A stretch of 64,000 nt of DNA, taken from NCBI GenBank assembly GCA_024364735.1, contig JAGFNQ010004746.1, positions 341,179-405,178 on the forward strand, in the 5' to 3' direction. A model generated the notes under the pieces. The model had not been told where the DNA came from and did not search any database. It saw only the letters and a program-made list of their open reading frames with translations. Position numbers and translations under genes: made by a program. Origin of the DNA: Boesenbergia rotunda (lineage: Eukaryota; Streptophyta; Magnoliopsida; Zingiberales; Zingiberaceae). Each line of letters begins with the position of its first letter. The first letter of the stretch is position 1. Shown piece by piece: positions 1 through 10,275 of this stretch.

Positions 1-1203
1 ATTGGGGATATCAACATGATGTGTAGAATCAAATAATATGTCAAAATAACAAAAACTCAACCATACATCCAACACTCAAAATTCTCCTTACACATTCTTA
101 ATGCAATACACAACATTTTTTTATGAAAATATTCCTTCTTGTTCATCACTAACAAAATCCCAAATGCTTGAGAATCTTTTTTTTCACTTCTTCTTTTTTC
201 TTCTTTTGTTTTCACACTTTTTTTCTTCCATTTCTCATCTTTATTTTTTTTCTTCAACAAGCATTCGTCCATACGCACTTGTCTTCCCCCATACTTAAAA
301 TGTGCCTCAGACAATGCAACAAAGCATGATAACATCTAAACTCACCATAATAGAGACTAATAACAGACAAATAAAAAATGTACTCATCATGCAATCACCC
401 CATTCTCTCATGCTCAAGGGAAGAATAAGCTAATAAAGATATGACAGTGAGAATACAATAACAATGAGAAGATTTGATAAAGAAAAGACAATGAAACCTG
501 AAAGCAATAGGTGAAATGCTCACCAGTAACAATAGCAATGTAGAGGGAAAACCAAGAGATCAACAAGAAAGTTTGCCTCCATCATATTCATGTAATTAAG
601 CTTATGCTATTGTAATTTCAAAAAGAATCAAAACAAGTTCTAGAGTGTCAAGTATCACAAATGCTATCACACATAAGAGGATTAAGGATAGGCATGATAA
701 TATCCTCACTAGGTGAACAATAAAATGTCATGCTTAATCCAACAAGATAGAGTCCGTCACCATAACAAATGACTAAATGCAATTAATATCCCCAAGCATA
801 CCAAGGAAACCAAAACTCAATAGTCAAACTTAACCATCTTTTATGATTTTCAAAGCATAATAAAGAAACATGCAGGGAGATACAACTCGAAATCAAACAA
901 GATTTATTCAAGACCAAACAAAATGTAGAATGAGAAAGCAAAGTGTAAATGCAAAGTATAAAAGCAAACAAACATGCAAATATAAACATAAAGAAAAATA
1001 AGAAAAGGAAAGAAAAGGAACAAACTCCCCTTTATTCCTGGCGGCTGGAGTCGGTTCAGGAGTAGCATCCATCCTGGTAGTGGTGGGGTTTGGGTAGTCG
1101 AGGGAGCATTCTTCATGTGATCTATGTCATAGTGCACTGCTCCCCCACACTTCAACTTCGCATAAGTGTGTTCCGGTGGTCGAAGACGATTCAGGTATAA
1201 AAT
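1..1203 (-). other. 3' non-coding part of the Athila-like element
   Basis: No credible gene is seen here. The reverse strand at 1085-1155 carries a short frame beginning KCGGAVHYDIDHM, and the DNA around it reads as the 'tgtgggggag' tract often seen downstream of coding sequence in Athila/Tat elements. The motif LLNRLQPPG (around 1030-1065) resembles LKLNSLQPPG at the end of the 1204-1740 frame, so part of this tract may be a diverged duplication of that frame's end. Positions 170-260 are a T-rich, low-complexity stretch. Confidence 0.4.
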
Positions 1204-1740
1204 CTATTCTTGGGGTAAATAGTTACAAGTCAAAGTGAATTTGACCCCTCCCATTGCATGCTCTTTAGAAGACCTTCCGGGAGGTTGTAGGCTATTTAAT
1301 TTGAGTACCCACTCGAGAATCCTACAAGATCCTACAAAACCATGAATAGAAAATACTTCCCGCACACATGCAGGGTAAGGAAGACATGAAATACAAACAA
1401 CCTCTACATAAAATGTATCCAGAAATGAATCACAACCAATAAAATCAACTTTGGGTACCTCTATGAATCTTTCATAATCATTCTCTAGATAAGGTGTATC
1501 AATAAATGCATCACCTCCAATGAAATCAACTTTAGGTACCTCAATGAGTTTTTCTGCAAAATTATCCTCTACAAGGAATGTATCAGGAATTTCATCACAT
1601 CCAATAAAATCAATTTTAGATACTTCTTTGAATTTTTCACACTTAATTTCTATACAGGATGTATCAAGACATGCATCACAGCCAATAAATGTATCAAAAA
1701 TTTCACCACATCCAACAAAGTCAACACTGGGTACATCCAT
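1204..1740 (-). CDS. Unknown protein with VDFIGCD repeats inside a retroelement
   Basis: An open frame of 178 codons on the minus strand. Its first two thirds are imperfect repeats of roughly 28 residues built on the core VPKVDFIGCDxFxDT. Four clear units are visible, plus a partial one near residues 18-30. Between cores lie acidic and aromatic linkers such as ENDYERFIE. The last third is different: it has Cys residues in a short CISCLPYPAC stretch, then LKLNSLQPPGRSSKE. I do not recognise the family. It follows the Gln-rich frame (1803-3344) in a different phase. A good splice-donor-like CCAG/GTAAGT on the minus strand around 1770-1780 means the two could have been joined by splicing. No function is proposed. 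Confidence 0.45.
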   Translation of the reverse strand: MDVPSVDFVGCGEIFDTFIGCDACLDTSCIEIKCEKFKEVSKIDFIGCDEIPDTFLVEDNFAEKLIEVPKVDFIGGDAFIDTPYLENDYERFIEVPKVDFIGCDSFLDTFYVEVVCISCLPYPACVREVFSIHGFVGSCRILEWVLKLNSLQPPGRSSKEHAMGGVKFTLTCNYLPQE

Positions 1741-1802
1741 GAATTTTTCACAACAATTAGGAGAAATACTTACCTGGTCTTGCTGAAAAATACCTGGAGG
1801 TT

Positions 1803-3344
1803 CTAAAGATTAGATGTATCCATAGCCTCCTCCTGGTCATGTACAAGCTCCATCTCAGGCTCAGGTTCTGGTGGACATACAACTAAAAGAGGTGATTCTT
1901 GGATCCTTGCTTCCACCATGCAAGTCCCTACACTTTCATACTGATTCTCTGAATCTTCTAATGCATCAGTCAATGGTGGTGGTCCCTGGGGCTCAGTGTA
2001 ATCCTCTACACCTATAGATTCATCTGCAACATATTCTTTATCAACCATATCTACAACAACCATATTAGAAAAGTTAGGACCTACATCAACTATGTTATCA
2101 CAAAATAAAAGACTAGAAGGATCACAAAATAAAAAACTAGAAGGGTCCTGTAGAGCTTCAGAATCAAATTCAAGGCTGTCACAAGCTTTACTATCAATCT
2201 CCTCCACTGCCTCTATAGATAATGACTGCCCAGTAGGTATGGGTGGTCCCTGGGGCTCAGTACAATCTCCTACACGCTCAAACCTATCCTCTGAAAGCAT
2301 CTCAATCAATATAGGTGGTCCCAGGGGCTTAGTGCAATTCCCTACACCTTTAGAATCATCTGCAACTGGAAATGGATCAGATTCAACTTCTAACTCAGCT
2401 GTCTTTATAGCTAATACCTCCTCTGCCTCATCTGAACTAGAATATCCTCTTTGAACATCAATCTTGGTCCCTGCAGTCTGCATCTGACTAATGTTGGAGG
2501 ATATCTGTCCAATTGGTTGTTCTATGTTCTGACTGGAAACATCAGTCCTACTCTGAAGCTGTCCATAGTCTTCCTGATGCTGCTGAAATGGAGCGTTACA
2601 TTGCTGAAAATCCCTCTCAATTTGTTGCTGAATCTGAGCGTAAATCTTTGCACTAAGCTGAGAATTAAGCTGCTGAAAACTCCTCTCTTATTGTTGTAGA
2701 CTCTTCTGTTGTATGAATTGCTGTAACATCTCCTCTATCCTTCGTTGTTGAGCCTCACTCTTATTAGGATTCTCAAAGCCTTCTTGATTGGTGTGGAACT
2801 CCTGTTGGTCTTGAAATGTAGCATAAGGTTGCTGAAAACCATGAGTAGGCTGAGAATTCTGAAAATCAAATAGTTGGGGCTGATCAAATGAATAATTGGG
2901 CTGCTGAAGTTGTTGAAAATCAGTTTGACAATTTGGTGGAGGTTGCTGAAAATTATGACTCTGAAATAGCTGATCTGCTTGCTGAAAGTGTTGGTTGAAA
3001 GGTTAAAAATTCTGGGGCTGTGAAGATGGAAAATCTTGCTGAAAATTCTGGAATTGTGGCTGATAAACTTGCTGTGAATGTGACCATCCTTGCTGATCAT
3101 AATTGAATGGTTGTTGGAAATCTTGGTAAGGCTGAAATTGTGGTTGCCCTTGCTAAAATTGATAATCTGGTTGTTGAAAATTTGAGTGGGACTGCTGAAA
3201 ATATTGGTTTTGCTGCTGAAATTGTTGACACGGCTGCTGGTAAGTAGATGAATAAGTGTTTGTCCTTTGTTGGCACTCCCTCAGCTTAAACAAACATTTT
3301 AACTCCATCAAAAATTTGATCTCTAACTGTTCATTTGAAGACAT
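1803..3344 (-). pseudogene. Gln-rich/acidic retroelement ORF with nonsense mutations
   Basis: A single reading phase runs from an ATG at 3344 to a stop at 1803 and is broken by stops near 3153, 3003 and 2690. The N-terminal part is very rich in Gln, Phe and Asn (many FQQ and QQ units). The last 226 codons (2483-1803) are intact and acidic, with three repeats of a CTEPQGPP motif (variants CTKPLGPP and YTEPQGPP). The three breaks are all TAA or TAG where the surrounding repeats have CAA or CAG, as expected from C-to-T decay of methylated DNA. It sits directly downstream of the tRNA-Asp PBS, the place where gag normally lies, but shows no recognisable gag domain or zinc knuckle. Confidence 0.5.
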
Positions 3345-3455
3345 TTTGAACCTGCAGTCCTGTCACCAAACAAACAAAATGGCAGCACCCGTATACAAAA
3401 GGATAAAGCAAATAAGAATAGAATCAAAGGGTATAATTATTAAACACCACTACGA

Positions 3456-3473
3456 TTCCCCGGCAACGGCACC
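3456..3473 (-). other. Primer-binding site, tRNA-Asp type
   Basis: On the plus strand, CCCCGGCAACGGCACCA matches the 3' end of plant tRNA-Asp(GUC), including the CCA tail, except for one A in place of G. On the minus strand it therefore reads as a PBS starting TGGTGCCGTTGCCGGGG. It begins about 5 bases after the LTR terminus at 3479, the spacing seen in Athila/Tat elements. Confidence 0.85.
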
Positions 3474-4015
3474 AAATTTGATAACCGTTTTAGTTGTGTT
3501 ACGGTTTCAAATACAATTAAAGTATCGAACTCCTCTAGACTAATGCAATATAGAGTAATTCGAGTCGTCTCTCTCAAGGAATGCAATAATAGGTTAATAA
3601 TCGTAGGATTCCAAATTATTGCTTTTCGATTTTGGATATGAAACTGGGGTTTGGATTTGAAAGCTAAGACTAATAAACGAAAGACAATGCAGGTAATAAA
3701 TCTAACCTCACTAAACTATACTTGCAAGAGAATTAGAAGAAACAAAAGGTAAAGCATTAACGTAACCTACACTAATCTAATTGCATTCAAATAAAGACAA
3801 AAACTTAAAGGAACTGAAAGAGGTAAGACAAGAAAGAATTGAGCAAAATAAAATACAAGAATTTAAACCTAACTATTGGAATAAGCATTTTGTCAAACAA
3901 CTTGCGAGCATGAAACAAAATAACAAAAGTACGTGCAAACTAATATGGGAGATCAAGCTAAATACAAGCATTCATCATCAAACCACTACTAGAATTTTTG
4001 CATTCAACAACACAT

Positions 4016-4275
4016 AATCGACAACGGTTTTTTGATAAAGTGTTGTCTTATGTCAATTTAACAACAATTTTAGTATTAACCGTTGTTGTTGTTGGTATGT
4101 ATACGTAAAAAGACAACAGTAATAACAAAATATTGTCGTATGTATACTCAACGACAACAGTTATAAAATAACCGTTGTCTATAGGCAGGATTTACAACAA
4201 CTGATGTGATAAACTGTTGTCTATTATGACAATAGACAACAGTTATATTAAACTGTTGTTGTTGTATTGTTGTGT
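4016..4275. repeat. Left subterminal repeats of the CACTA element
   Basis: About ten copies, in both orientations, of a motif around GACAACAGT / ACTGTTGTC, for example near 4025, 4095, 4140, 4195 and 4230. Such subterminal clusters are the binding sites of the TNPA-type protein in En/Spm elements. Several neighbours pair as inverted repeats. Confidence 0.8.
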
Positions 4276-4532
4276 TGTTCAAGCAATAAACAAAATCAAC
4301 GGTGGATATCCAACTGCAAAAAAATAACGAACTATTGAATTCTCATTCTCTTATTTTTCGATCCTTAATCATCTTTTTTCTCGTCGCACAAACCCCTAAT
4401 CTTTTCTCTTCCTCGCCCGCCAACCACCCAAACCCCTGACCATTTCCGCTTCTCTCACACAAACCCCTCGCAACCACGAGTCGACGCCTCTCCCCCTTCT
4501 TCATCGCCCGAGTCCAAGGAAGCCCCGAGGGC

Positions 4533-4881
4533 GGCGACTCTGATCTGCAGCTGGAGCGCGTCAGCATCTACTTCAACGAGGCCACCGGGGCGTACGCCGG
4601 CGACTCTGATCTGCAGCTGGAGCGCGTCAGCGTATACTTCAATGAGGCCACTGGCCAGAGTTATGTGCCGCGGGCCGTCTTGGTTGACCTCGAGCCTTTC
4701 ACCATGGGCGTCGTCCGCTCCGGGCCCTTTGGCCGGATATTTCACCCCGACAACTTCATCTACGGTCAATCCGGTGCTGGGAACAACTGGGCCAAGGGCC
4801 ACTACACCGAGGGCGCTGAGCTCGTCGACGCCGTGCTCGATGTCGTGCGCGCCAAGGTCGAGAAGTGCGATTGCTTGCAAG
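4533..4881 (+). pseudogene. Captured beta-tubulin fragment, first retained exon
   Basis: The translation matches beta-tubulin from about residue 40 to 130: DSDLQLERV, YFNEATG, VPRAVLVDLEP, SGPFG, GQSGAGNNWAKGHYTEGAELVDAVLDVVR and CDCLQG. The first ~40 codons, including the start and the GGQCGNQ nucleotide-binding loop, are missing. A 66-bp in-frame tandem duplication (start points 4533 and 4599) repeats the DLQLERV-YFNEATG segment. The exon ends CTTGCAAG at 4881 before a GT, the phase expected for the plant tubulin intron between LQ-G and FQ. The upstream 4340-4530 sequence is not tubulin. As it stands this fragment cannot make a functional tubulin. Confidence 0.88.
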
Positions 4882-6273
4882 GTTCAAAATTCTTACCTTC
4901 CTAAAAAAAGAGAGGAGAATTTACAGGAATTCACAATGGAACTTTACTTTTGAAACTAAATTTTCTGCGAATTGCATGTGTAATTACGTTCCTTGTCATG
5001 CTATGCATCTTTAGTTCTTCTCTCTGTGTTTCTTTGCTGATTTTTATTTATTTATTTATTTTTTTGGGGCAATTGGTTCTTACTTTTTGTATGCTAATAT
5101 TGTCATCAAGTAGATAGTATCTGAGACCTTGAATCTAATATGCTTCTATTGTGAGAGTATATAATCAGTTGAAGGGGCAGTACATATCTTGATGCATGCT
5201 TATCAATAGAAGCATGGGTTTCCTACCTTAGGTTGTCCTTGTTTAATTGCTGTAAGGTAATCCCTGTTCCTGGTGTTTGGCAGTGTGTAATTGAAAGGGT
5301 AAACAACACCTCAGTATTCATCTGCAGTTTCTTAATTGGAGAGTACTTTCTTGTAGTATCTCTGATTTGGGGATAGAATTAGATTTTCAACTTAGAGACA
5401 GATTTTATGTGCAATTGTGCCTTATTTCTTCTCGAACGAATAATAATTGTATTCGAGTGCTTCTTTTCCATGCCCTTAAGTATGATAAATAATAATAATA
5501 ATAAATCAAGTTCAAAGCATCGAAAGCTGAATCCTCTCCTGATTTCACTAGCTAAATTGGAAGTATCTGTAGATGAGAGAAATTGGCTTACAGGGAACTT
5601 CTTTTGTTCATTCCCTTTCTTTAGGCTATGAGTTTTACTATTGGTGCTCTAATGCAAAGCAACGTTCAGTGGTCAATTATTTTGTCTTTCATTCAAGGAG
5701 GATAGTTTCCTAATTTGCAGATGAACTTCTTTGGGCTAGCAAATCATTTTTTGCTTTCTAAAAGTTAGGTGTTAATTGTCTAGTAATTGTATTAATGTGA
5801 AAATATATGTGTGATGTTATTATTGCTATTCTTAGACCTATTTGAAGTTTGACAAATCATTTTCCTATCAATATTGACATACATCAAAGCTGCTAGTTGA
5901 ACTAACCAATCTTATTCTAAACATACTGCTAGCTCAATAAAAGGATAAAATTCAAATAGTTGGGAGAAACAAGAGTTAACAATGATGATGAATTTGGATA
6001 TTGATTATGTTGCTGCACTATCTCTTTTTACGAGGCTACAATGATAACTAATAATCAAGTTCAAAAAGTTAAGACCAAATATCTCCCAATTTTAGCTACT
6101 ATTGAAATTGAGAATCGACTCTAGATGAGAATATTTCGGTTTGTGTGAACTTTTTTAAAGATAAATATTTGTTTTCTCTTTAGAAATGATCATTTAAATC
6201 TAAACTGATAGTACAATGATCATCAATCTGTTACTAGAGTTTCACCATCTACATTTACTACTATAACTCACAG
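4882..6273 (+). other. Retained tubulin intron within the CACTA cargo
   Basis: A non-coding AT-rich 1.39 kb stretch bounded by GT (4882) and a CAG acceptor (6271-6273), separating two tubulin coding blocks at the correct codon phase. Its presence shows that the tubulin piece was captured as genomic DNA and not through a processed transcript. No gene is seen inside. Confidence 0.75.
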
Positions 6274-6543
6274 GATTCCAGTTATGTCATTCCTTGGGAG
6301 CTGGAACTGGATCCGGCATGGGCACTCTCCTTGTCTCAAAGGTTCGCGAAGAATATCCAGATCGAATGATGCTAACCTTTTCAGTGTTTCCATCGCCAAA
6401 GGTCTCGGAGACAGTGGTAGAACCATACAATGCTACTCTTTCAGTGCATCAACTTGTTGAAAATGCCGATGAAAGTATGGTCCTTGACAATGAAGCTCTT
6501 TATGACATTTGCTTCCGCACGCTCAAGCTCGCCACACCCAGCT
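6274..6543 (+). pseudogene. Captured beta-tubulin fragment, second retained exon
   Basis: Encodes the beta-tubulin core from FQLCHSL through the signature loop GAGTGSGMG, then REEYPDRMMLTFSVFPSPKVS, EPYNATLSVHQLVENAD, LDNEALYDIC and LKLATPS. The usual signature is GGGTGSGMG, so the second Gly is now Ala. The exon is open and in phase with its neighbours, bounded by a CAG acceptor and a CT/GTATGT donor. The sequence is close to the functional family, so capture is probably not ancient. Confidence 0.9.
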
Positions 6544-6674
6544 GTATGTCAACACCTATTTTGTTTGTGTTATTGCATTCCTCTAGCTTGATTGACTTTC
6601 TTGAGTGCCATTTCTCTTGTAACATCTACTCTTGTTGCATTTTGATATTTTCTTTGGTATTTTATGTATGCCAG

Positions 6675-7018
6675 TTGGTGACCTGAATCACCTTATCTCT
6701 GCTACCATGAGTGGTATCACATGCTGTTTAAGGTTTCCTGGTCAGCTGAACTCTGACCTGAGAAAACTCGCAGTGAACTTGATTCCTTTCCCCCGGCTTT
6801 CAGCTGAACTCTGACCTGAGAAAACTCGCAGTGAACTTGATTCATTTCCCCCGGCTTCACTTCTTCATGGTTGGCTTTGCTCCCTTGACCTCGAGAGGGT
6901 CACAGCAGTACCGCGCGCTCACTGTGCCTGAGCTGACACAGCAGATGTGGGATGCTAAGAACATGATGTGCGCTGCTGATCCATGACATGGTCGATACCT
7001 TACTGCTTCAGCATTCAG
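6675..7018 (+). pseudogene. Captured beta-tubulin fragment, third exon, frameshifted and truncated
   Basis: Starts after a CAG acceptor with GDLNHLISATMSGITCCLRFPGQLNSDLRKLAVNLIPFPRL. A 58-bp tandem duplication (copies starting at 6743 and 6801) then throws the frame out. The downstream copy continues HFFMVGFAPLTSRGSQQYRALTVPELTQQMWDAKNMMCAADP, hits a TGA where the family has Arg, and runs on to HGRYLTASAF. Tubulin similarity stops at about 7018, directly against the Ulp1-like cargo, so about the last 120 residues of the family are missing. Confidence 0.9.
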
Positions 7019-7049
7019 GTTTGTAAATCCGCATAACATCCCATGCTTT

Positions 7050-7910
7050 AAAAAAATCACAGTGGACAAATTAGTTAAAACTGAGCGGTTGAACCAAAGG
7101 GCAAGTATTTTAGCTGAAAGGTTAGGTGGTGCATCACTTAATCAGTTGGTTTTGGTGCCAAGTTGTAACAGGTAATGGACTTCCTAAATATATTTTTTCA
7201 ATTGCCATTTTTATTTGAATTGAATGCACTAATTTTGTGTACTTCTGTGTAGTTTCCATTGGACTCTCACTCTCATTAATCCTCATAAGGAGATTGTTTA
7301 CTTATTGGATTCCCAAGGTCCTCGCATTCGTGATAACGATTGGAAATATGTTGTGGAAATATGAGTTTATATATGTTTTTTGTTAGTATGCATCTAAATT
7401 AGTCTTAAAATAATAGTTTATCAACTACTGTACCTAATGTATAATTGAAGGGCAATAAAATTGTTTAATTCGTTCCAAGGAAGAAAAGGAAGAAAACAAG
7501 TACAATGGGAAGTGATTAAGGTATTTGTACTTCTATTTAAATCAAAAATTTTTATTGTGTATAATATTGGTATTTTAAGCATTAAAAATATGAATTATCT
7601 TTGCCTTAGGTTCCTAGGCAACCGGATGCCAAACAATGTGGATATTATGTGATGAGATTTATGAAGCAAATTACTGAAGAAGTTACATCAATCGAGGGGG
7701 ATGCATTCTGAACGATAGTAATAATTTCTTTATTATCTCAAATATTTAAAGTTATCTAGTTATAATTTTTTCAAGTTGTTATGTTTTATTCTGTACAATC
7801 ATATAATGTGTTTTTGTTCATAGTTTGCAAAAGCAGAGTACTCCCAAGATGAAATTGATGAAGTGCGCTCCGCGATAGCTGATTGTATACAGGATTATAT
7901 TTGATAATAA
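7050..7910 (+). pseudogene. Ulp1-like (C48) protease C-terminal fragment in the CACTA element
   Basis: Discontinuous coding blocks match the Ulp1/SENP-like cysteine protease often carried by plant CACTA and Mutator elements. Visible blocks are ILAERLGG...LNQLVLVP (7100-7165), FHWTLTLINPHKEIVYLLDSQG (7256-7320), RKGRKQVQWEVIK (7478-7520), PRQPDAKQCGYYVMRFMKQITEE (7615-7680) and YSQDEIDEVRSAIADCIQDYI (7840-7905). The His of FHW, the Asp of LLDS, and the Gln and Cys of QCGYY are the family's catalytic positions. GT and AG dinucleotides lie at several joints, so part was intron-separated. The N-terminus is absent. A short piece LQGLVRDHVRRLLI (8874-8908) may be a further terminal exon. Confidence 0.75.
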
Positions 7911-9175
7911 GTATGTAAATGTTAGTTACTAAGGTTTAAACTTTTCCTGGTAAATGATAGTTACTAAGCTTTCGGGTGATATTCCCCTGAATCAAACAAT
8001 ATACATCAACAATATTGTTTTTAGAGATGTTGTAACCTGAGATTATTTTTTATACGTTGGAGAACAATTAGTTTAGTGGACATGAAAGTTACTTAGATGT
8101 TCAAGTAGATTCGTTGAACAATAGAGTCGTACTAGTTTGGCCAAATTCCTTTTAATGTTGTGGTCTAAAACCTGCAGAAACTTGATATTTAGTTGATTTC
8201 TTGCATCTCTACTTGAATTTGTAGGCTAGCCTTTCAAGTGTTCTCATTTAAGGAGGATAAACTAATCACCACTACAGATCACTGAACTCATCACTAGGAA
8301 TTAAACTTTTCAACAAGCTGCATTTACTACTAGATACGATTCAACTCAAATATCATATTACTCGAAATAGTAGTGGACAGACTGAATTTGGCATGACTAA
8401 TTGTATGATCGTATGAAATTAACATAAATATAAACACATTCATCCAATAGAAATTCCTTCAATACATTTTTTTTCAATATATTTTGGAGCTTCAGCAGTT
8501 CTGCCTAACATCCCTGATTGGATGCAATTCTTCAATATATTTTTTTATTTGCCTAAACAGACACAGTTTGTGATTCAGAATATGATTCTGAATCACAAGC
8601 AATCAATCAAGAACATGTGTCAGATATTTAATATGGTTGTCTGAGTATTTTCCTTGAAAAGTGGTTGCAAGGCTGTAAATGTCTAGATAAGCCAAGCTAG
8701 CAGTTTCCTTATAATTGCAAGTGCTGATACATGCATATCTTTTTTGTTTGTTTGTTAGTTTGTTATTTTTGTTGTTTGTTGATACATATCTTCATGGATC
8801 ATTTTTATTGGACATATGCATTTAATAGAATAACTAATTAGAGTGTTTGTTCTCTTTTTTCCAGCTGCAGGGACTTGTTCGTGATCATGTTCGAAGACTA
8901 TTAATCTGACATTCCAAGCTATAATTTTTGTGATTTGAACTTCATTGTAAGTTTAGTTGGGTCAGAATTATATATAATTTGAACTCTTGTAATTTGGGTC
9001 AGAAGATACTTTAGTGGTTTCGTCTGTAGAAAGGTTTTTGGACAGAAGATACTTTTGTGGTTTCGTCTGTAGAAAGGTTGTGGTGGATCTTTATTGTAAA
9101 TATGTTGATGATGTTTGATATATATAGTTTTTGTTTCGAGGTTAAATTATTACCTTTTAATTGAAAATATAATGG
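7911..9175 (+). other. Non-coding 3' part of the CACTA element
   Basis: AT-rich sequence without a supportable gene apart from the possible short terminal exon near 8874-8908. A direct duplication of about 44 bases, containing CTTTTGTGGTTTCGTCTGTA, lies at 9005-9080. Confidence 0.5.
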
Positions 9176-9179
9176 AAAA

Positions 9180-9560
9180 CACAGTCATAAACTGTTATCG
9201 AATATAATAAAAGACAACGGTGAATTCGGTATACAACAACAGTTAAACACCGTTGTTAAAACTCATCTAAACGACAACAGTGAAAACCCTAAACGACAAC
9301 AGTGATAAACTGTTGTTATTGATATACGATAACGGTTATAAAACTATTGTCGAATATAATAAAAGACAACAGTGAAAAATTATTGTCAAAATGTTGTCGA
9401 ATGTGATATACGACAACAGTGGAAAACTGTTGTCAAACTGTTGTCGTAGACTAAACGACAACAGTGATTCACTGTTGTCGTAGACCCCCCCTTTAACAAC
9501 ATGACCTTTAACAACAGTGGTATTTGGCATACGACAACAGTGATTCACTGTTGTTGAATG
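9180..9560. repeat. Right subterminal repeats of the CACTA element
   Basis: At least fifteen copies of the GACAACAGT core in both orientations, many paired as short inverted repeats such as ACAACAGTGA-TTCACTGTTGT. This is denser than at the left end. It is typical of En/Spm subterminal regions that bind the element-encoded protein. Confidence 0.85.
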
Positions 9561-10007
9561 CATTTTTTCTAGTAGTGAACACAAAACATTCAACTACATT
9601 AAACAAATCAACCAATCTGATGAAGGTTGCCGGAATGGATATGAAGAACTGCTGGCGAAAGAAAACTGCTGTGAAGAGGTGGCTGAAGGGGAGAGGTAGT
9701 CGCGTTTAGGGTTCCCTTATGTTCTTCGAGAGGGATCGAGAACGAGGTGCGACCGACCGGAGGTGGTGAGGAGATGAGGTGGAAGGTGGGTGCTCCGGCC
9801 GGCGCTGTGTGGTAGAGAGGAACGTAGCCGCTTGTGTGCGTGATCCCCTCCCTTGGCTGCCCTTGCTTCCTTTTCTACCTCTCTTTTCCACCCTTGATGA
9901 GTGGTCGAGGTTACTTGCAATGAAGCTCCATCAATCGTCGTTGCCAGATCCAAGTGGAGGATTGTGATGACCAACGCATCCGATCGCATCTGGACAGCCT
10001 GGAAGCT

Positions 10008-10275
10008 CTCTGATCGGACTGGATAACCCCTGATCGGTCTGGGGACTGATCAGGAACCTCCCTAATTGGTCTGGGGACCGATCAGGATTTGATCAGTACC
10101 TAAAATTCTGAGTTCTTTGGTGCCATCTCCTTCTGATCGGTCTGGGGACCGATTCCCTGATCGGTCTGGGGACTGATTCCCTGATCGGTCTGGGGACCGA
10201 TCAGAGCTCTCCCTGATTGGTCTGGTGACCAATCAGAGCTCCCCTGATTGGTCTGTCTGGTGACCAATCAGGGCT
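10008..10275. repeat. GATCGGTC palindrome array in the Athila-like LTR
   Basis: About eight units of the inverted repeat CTGATCGGTC-TGGG-GACCGATCAG or decayed forms of it (CTGATTGGTC...GACCAATCAG), spaced 15-40 bases apart. Changes such as C-to-T in one arm are often matched by the opposite change in the other arm. The same palindrome, with a different loop, fills 17718-18405 in an unrelated LTR. Confidence 0.85.

Larger units (their letters stand above)
3984..9577 (+). mobile_element. CACTA (En/Spm) element carrying captured gene fragments
   Basis: The left end begins CACTACTAGAATTTTTGCAT. The right end, read in reverse complement, begins CACTACTAGAAAAAATGCAT. The terminal inverted repeat extends about 28 bases with 3 differences. 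Both ends are flanked by the 3-bp duplication AAC (3981-3983 and 9578-9580), which is diagnostic for this superfamily. Subterminal repeats with a GACAACAGT core occupy both ends. No TNPA/TNPD transposase is visible. The cargo is a beta-tubulin gene fragment (about 4533-7018) and the C-terminal part of an Ulp1-like cysteine protease (about 7050-7910). It should therefore be mobilised, if at all, by proteins supplied elsewhere. Confidence 0.9.

Noticed and set aside
4343..4880. Long minus-strand frames over the tubulin exon
   Set aside because: They are antisense to a clear beta-tubulin coding block with high GC at third positions.
9706..9989. A possible first exon of a host gene with Arg/Ser-rich frames
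   Set aside because: It lies inside the LTR of the Athila-like element, the frames are short and overlap on both strands, and there is no supporting domain.
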